Shown piece by piece: positions 61,212 through 64,000 of a stretch of DNA of 64,000 bases (the first letter of the stretch is position 1; each line of letters begins with the position of its first letter). The position numbers and the translations under genes are program-made. The notes beneath the pieces are model-generated. The model saw only the letters and a list, made by a program, of their open reading frames with translations. It searched no databases and was not told where the DNA came from. This DNA is from Paramixta manurensis. GTDB lineage: Bacteria; Pseudomonadota; Gammaproteobacteria; Enterobacterales; Enterobacteriaceae. Where the stretch lies: assembly GCF_013285385.1 (NCBI RefSeq), contig NZ_CP054212.1, positions 1,736,001 through 1,800,000 of the forward strand, written 5' to 3'.

Positions 61212-61874
61212 CTAACTCATCAATGGCGCACCACGTTTGATCAAGAAGCGATTAGCGGGCCAGGAAAAAACAAAGCCGGTAAGAATCGCGATCTGCAACA
61301 TGAACCAAAACAGTAATAATGTGGGATTAACCTGCTGCTGCAGGACAAATTTCAGGGCTAACGCCATGGTGAAAAAAATACCCGCCTGGTAAACAGCCAA
61401 GGGGAACGTCTCGGTTTTTATCGCTTGCAATAACGAACGGCCAAACGAAAGTCGCTGACGTTGTTTTATTGCCCAAAATTGCATCATGAGTCCCAAAATG
61501 ACCGAGAGCAGAAAAGCGGTTATTGCCTGAAGAAGTAACGTGGTTTTAAAACCGAGATGGTTTATTAGGGTGATAATTGGTAGCGTGATAATATCGCCAA
61601 AAACGCAGGCTGCTGCGCACAATGAAGTCGCAATAAAAGTACCTTGCCATTTAGGTCGCCTTGCGGCAATCAATGCCGCCGAAGGCTGATAGACATAACG
61701 CCTTCCCAGATACCACCAGGCTACCCAGCCAATAAATGGCATATATAAGCCGGTAACCGGCCACACGAGGTTCATAATTTTTATTGGATGTGGCCGCACG
61801 AGCAGATCCTTTGCGATCATCATTAGTGTGCAGACACCAATGATTAAAAATAGTATTGCCAGTTGATTGATCAT
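61212..61874 (-). CDS. DUF4396-type membrane protein
   Basis: 220 residues from the ATG at 61874, with AAGGATG 7 bases upstream. About six hydrophobic segments. It shows features recalled for DUF4396: MNLVWPVTGLYMPFIGW, the polar FGDIITLPI motif in a membrane segment, and a C-terminal FWFMLQIAILTGFVFSWPANRFLI. Function is unknown. Short loops and a buried Asp suggest transport or sensing. It is separated from cycA by 218 bp and from the luxI gene by about 950 bp of non-coding DNA. Confidence 0.65.
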   Translation of the reverse strand: MINQLAILFLIIGVCTLMMIAKDLLVRPHPIKIMNLVWPVTGLYMPFIGWVAWWYLGRRYVYQPSAALIAARRPKWQGTFIATSLCAAACVFGDIITLPIITLINHLGFKTTLLLQAITAFLLSVILGLMMQFWAIKQRQRLSFGRSLLQAIKTETFPLAVYQAGIFFTMALALKFVLQQQVNPTLLLFWFMLQIAILTGFVFSWPANRFLIKRGAPLMS

Positions 61875-62002
61875 GATGCCATCCTTTTTCGAGTACAACT
61901 TAATGATTTATCAGAAAATAATAGATAAATTTCTCTTGCACACTTTCAAGCGATATTCCGGTCATCATCCACTTTTTCTTCATTTCAAAAATATAAATGG
62001 TG

Positions 62003-62026
62003 ATAATCAATTTTATTGATGATTAT
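62003..62026. promoter_or_regulatory. AT-rich imperfect palindrome, possible operator
   Basis: ATAATCAAT (62003-62011) and ATTGATgATTAT (62015-62026) form an imperfect dyad in the DUF4396 upstream region. It is not clearly any known operator; Fur and H-NS-type sites are possible alternatives. Confidence 0.3.
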
Positions 62027-62290
62027 TTTAGCGTACTGGAACGGCGTTAGTGGTTAATCAATCCTGCCAGCGTTAACGCTAGCGTAGATTAAGCGTGACA
62101 ACAAACTACCAAGACGAAATCCTCTTATCCTACTGTCATTTAAGCTTTTACTTTAGCTTTATCTGGCTAATTTCGCTTAAAATCATTGCAGTAAAATATC
62201 GATAAACCACCAGAAATGTATTCCATCAAAAACATTGAATATTTATAAGAAAAATCCTATTCTTAGCCATAAAGGTTAAGCGATACGACA

Positions 62291-62434
62291 GTGTTCAGCA
62301 TAGTGAAGGCATCAATACTAAATAATCTACCTTATCCTGGTGCTGGTCACGCAGATCGGCCGCGATGCAGCGTGAGATTAACGCCAAATAATTATCGGCA
62401 GGGCGCGGAACAGGTTGATCTGTTAGTAAAATAA
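62291..62434 (+). pseudogene. Short ORF or 3' gene fragment of unknown origin
   Basis: 47 codons from a GTG; the frame is open back to 62273. It ends TPNNYRQGAEQVDLLVK and is followed 4 bases later by a terminator-like hairpin, the usual layout for the 3' end of a gene. No good ribosome site precedes the GTG and the product is not recognised, so a remnant is likelier than a functional gene. Confidence 0.25.
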
Positions 62435-62438
62435 GGTG

Positions 62439-62476
62439 AACGAATTAAAAAATTACTCGTTGTAATTCGTTTTTTT
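62439..62476 (+). terminator. Rho-independent terminator-like hairpin
   Basis: AACGAATTA (62439-62447) pairs with TAATTCGTT (62463-62471), with an alternative inner stem AATTAC/GTAATT; a T run follows to 62476. It has no intact gene upstream on this strand. Confidence 0.6.
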
Positions 62477-62501
62477 AATTACCGCCGTCATTTTATCATA
62501 A

Positions 62502-62684
62502 CGCCGGTCCGCGGTTATACGCAGCCTGTGCAGCTATGCCGGTTTCACCTTGGTTACGGTCTATGCATCGCTCCCGGCGTTATTATTAATACCTATAATT
62601 GCATTGTTAAAAATCAGCCCGTTTAACAATGAAACTACACTATTTGGCGGGACAAAAGTTAGCCGATGTCGCATCAGAGTTTAA
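62502..62684 (+). pseudogene. Possible remnant of a membrane-transporter C-terminus
   Basis: An open frame of 60 codons with no start or ribosome site contains SYAGFTLVTVYASLPALLLI followed by PIIALLKISPF, which reads like the last membrane span of a transporter. It overlaps nothing else. The evidence is compositional only. Confidence 0.25.
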
Positions 62685-62827
62685 ATGTTGGTGCTCAGTA
62701 TCGGGAAGAGCGGGGCTGTTGAAGTACGTCATGGGTTTATTCGGCGTGCGGCAGACCGACGTCCGGTAAACCATCAAATCGGGATGATGTGTACAGCGTA
62801 AACGAGGAAGTGCGACAGGGGAATATG

Positions 62828-63442
62828 ATGAAAATTATCCAAACCCAGCTGAAGGATATGCCATCTTCGTTATTAGCTGAATTGGGCAGCTATCGCTATA
62901 ACGTTTTTGCGCGTGGTGAAGGGTGGTCAATTCCATCGCGTTTAAGCACGCCGGGTCAAGAGTACGATCGTTTCGATCGTTCAGATGTCACCTGGCTGAT
63001 TGCCTGGAGCGCACAGGATGGAATTAGTGGCTGCGTGCGGCTAATGCACTGGCAAGAACCGCAGGGCATCGATGGGATTGGTGCTTCATTCGAGGATGAA
63101 GCCGTATGGGAAATGTCACGCTTTTCAGCACGACTAGAAGTCGATGAAGAGTTACCGCTCAATATCTTATGGCATGCGGTTCAATTAGCGGAAACCTCGG
63201 GGATTAAATATATCGTCAGTGCCGCTACTCCGATGTTGGAAAAGATGTTTGACCAGCATCAGGTGGCATTTGAGCCCTTATCACCGGGGTTAATCCAGTC
63301 GGAAGATAATTTATTTGCGGTAAAAATCCCGGTTGACCAACCTGAGCTGGCAAAAAAATATCGTGGCGCGCGCCGCTTTAGCCCGGAAGAGGTGCTGCCT
63401 TCATTAGGTGTATCGATCAACTGGCAGACGCGTGGTCGCTAA
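62828..63442 (+). CDS. Acyl-homoserine-lactone synthase, LuxI family
   Basis: 204 residues from the ATG at 62828 (tandem ATG at 62825; AGGGG 6 bases upstream; a GTG at 62789 is less likely). The invariant LuxI residues are in register: Arg23, Phe27 and Trp33 (YRYNVFARGEGW), Asp47 and Asp50 (EYDRFD), Arg71 (CVRLM), Glu95 and Arg98 (WEMSRFS). The family makes AHL signals from SAM and acyl-ACP. Chain length cannot be told from sequence. No luxR is next to it. Its stop abuts the stop of convergent ydgC. yecF, beside the sdiA receptor gene in E. coli, is 400 bp away. Confidence 0.85.
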   Translation: MKIIQTQLKDMPSSLLAELGSYRYNVFARGEGWSIPSRLSTPGQEYDRFDRSDVTWLIAWSAQDGISGCVRLMHWQEPQGIDGIGASFEDEAVWEMSRFSARLEVDEELPLNILWHAVQLAETSGIKYIVSAATPMLEKMFDQHQVAFEPLSPGLIQSEDNLFAVKIPVDQPELAKKYRGARRFSPEEVLPSLGVSINWQTRGR

Positions 63443-63778
63443 TTAATGCCATTTCGACCACAGAGAGATCAATAACCAGGCGGCGGCGACCCAGCAGAGC
63501 ACTGCACTGCCTAGTGCCCACGGGAGCCGCATTAAGCCAATCAAATACCAAAGTGATAACAGATAGATAAAGTAGGGAACAATCGCCCACATGCCAAAAA
63601 TAATCGTGGCGCGTAAGGCTTCAACATTACGTTCTGTGGCAACAATATAGTGGGCGATAAGTGCAAAGGTTGGAAACAGCGGTACTAGCCCGGCGATATA
63701 ATAATTACGCGTTTTTGCCAGTATCCCAATCAGTAAGACCACGGCGGCACCGAGCGCCGCTTTGAGAAGTAAGCCCAT
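63443..63778 (-). CDS. ydgC: YdgC, GlpM-family inner-membrane protein
   Basis: 111 residues from the ATG at 63778 (AGGA upstream), equal to E. coli YdgC. Four hydrophobic segments; KAALGAAVVLLIGILAKTRN and YYIAGLVPLFPTFALIAHYI are strongly conserved. GlpM relatives have been linked to alginate production in Pseudomonas; the function here is unknown. In E. coli ydgC is not beside yecF. The coding end touches the luxI-family gene with no spacer. Confidence 0.9.
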   Translation of the reverse strand: MGLLLKAALGAAVVLLIGILAKTRNYYIAGLVPLFPTFALIAHYIVATERNVEALRATIIFGMWAIVPYFIYLLSLWYLIGLMRLPWALGSAVLCWVAAAWLLISLWSKWH

Positions 63779-63845
63779 TGTCCATATCCTAAAAAACACC
63801 CAAGATGAGTGAAATGATACGGAAAATCAATGGGCTTGCATGAGG

Positions 63846-64000
63846 TTATTGGCGGTAAGCGAACTTAATCTGTTTGATGGTGTTACTAAAGACTTCCGCC
63901 TGTTGCGTATCTTCGAGTTGCGCCACGAAACGCTCCATATTAATGATAACTTTCCCGGCATCGGCCTGACCCATGCCTTTCAACATCAATGTGATCATTG
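63846..64000 (-). CDS. yecF: YecF (DUF2594), 3' part
   Basis: Partial gene running off the window; 50 C-terminal codons are visible, ending NTIKQIKFAYRQ. The segment LMLKGMGQADAGKVIINMER matches the conserved core of E. coli YecF (about 74 aa). Function is unknown. In E. coli yecF lies between uvrY and sdiA, so uvrY may follow beyond base 64000. Confidence 0.85.
   Translation of the reverse strand, partial: MITLMLKGMGQADAGKVIINMERFVAQLEDTQQAEVFSNTIKQIKFAYRQ

Larger units (their letters stand above)
61875..62827. other. 953-bp gene-poor region upstream of the luxI-family gene
   Basis: AT-rich with no complete gene. From left to right: a 24-bp imperfect palindrome (62003-62026); a short ORF (62291-62434) followed at once by a terminator-like hairpin (62439-62476); an open 60-codon frame with a hydrophobic stretch (62502-62684); and the leader of the luxI gene. 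No luxR and no lux box was recognised. The mix suggests decayed or replaced DNA. Confidence 0.5.

Noticed and set aside
62521..62545. Possible lux box (GCCTGTGCAGCTATGCCGGT) upstream of the luxI-family gene
   Set aside because: Lacks the CTG-N10-CAG symmetry required and sits about 290 bp from the start; it also falls in the open remnant frame.

Overview
The window is a stretch of enterobacterial core chromosome. Gene content and order match the E. coli K-12 region from lpxK to rutR almost gene for gene (lpxK-ycaQ-ycaR-kdsB, cmoM-mukFEB, ldtD-mepK-gloC, aspC-ompF-asnS-pncB, pepN-ssu-pyrD-zapC, rlmKL-uup-pqiABC-rmf-fabA-lonH-matP-ompA-sulA-sxy, yccS-yccF-helD-mgsA-yccTU-hspQ-rlmI-acyP-tusE-yccA-serT). 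Protein sequences are close to, but clearly different from, E. coli. A LuxI-family gene and the loss of several E. coli blocks suggest Erwiniaceae (Pantoea/Erwinia-like). That placement is inferred from recalled gene content, not from a search.

Layout. 1-2.8 kb: lipid A/KDO genes with a DNA glycosylase. 3-12 kb: ycbJ, elyC and the four-gene cmoM-mukF-mukE-mukB operon, whose members all overlap. 12.2-15.5 kb: peptidoglycan 3-3 crosslink synthase LdtD, crosslink hydrolase MepK, and glyoxalase GloC. 15.5-21 kb (minus strand): aspC, ompF with its OmpR-type promoter, asnS, pncB. 21-27.5 kb: pepN, a reduced ssu operon (ssuE, ssuC, ssuB only) and pyrD, followed by a dispersed palindromic repeat. 27.7-42.6 kb: zapC, ycbX, rlmKL-uup-pqiABC, rmf, fabA, lonH, matP, ompA and sulA with its LexA box. 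42.8-53.1 kb: sxy and the yccS-yccA series. 53.3-53.7 kb: two identical tRNA-Ser(UGA) genes.

From about 54 kb the order departs from E. coli. The hydrogenase, acid phosphatase and TMAO-reductase genes that follow serT there are absent. Instead come agp, whose product carries a long TolA-like Ala/Lys tail, an aldehyde dehydrogenase (sad-like), yccJ-wrbA, a 34-codon gene with its own promoter and terminator, ymdF, and rutR without the rut operon. Then come a cycA-type permease, a DUF4396 membrane protein, about 950 bp with only gene fragments, an acyl-homoserine-lactone synthase (luxI family) with no luxR in view, ydgC (GlpM family), and the 3' end of yecF. In E. coli yecF sits beside the AHL receptor gene sdiA, so the luxI gene lies at or next to the usual sdiA neighbourhood. 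This is the most interesting feature of the window.

No insertion sequence, prophage, plasmid gene or CRISPR array was seen.
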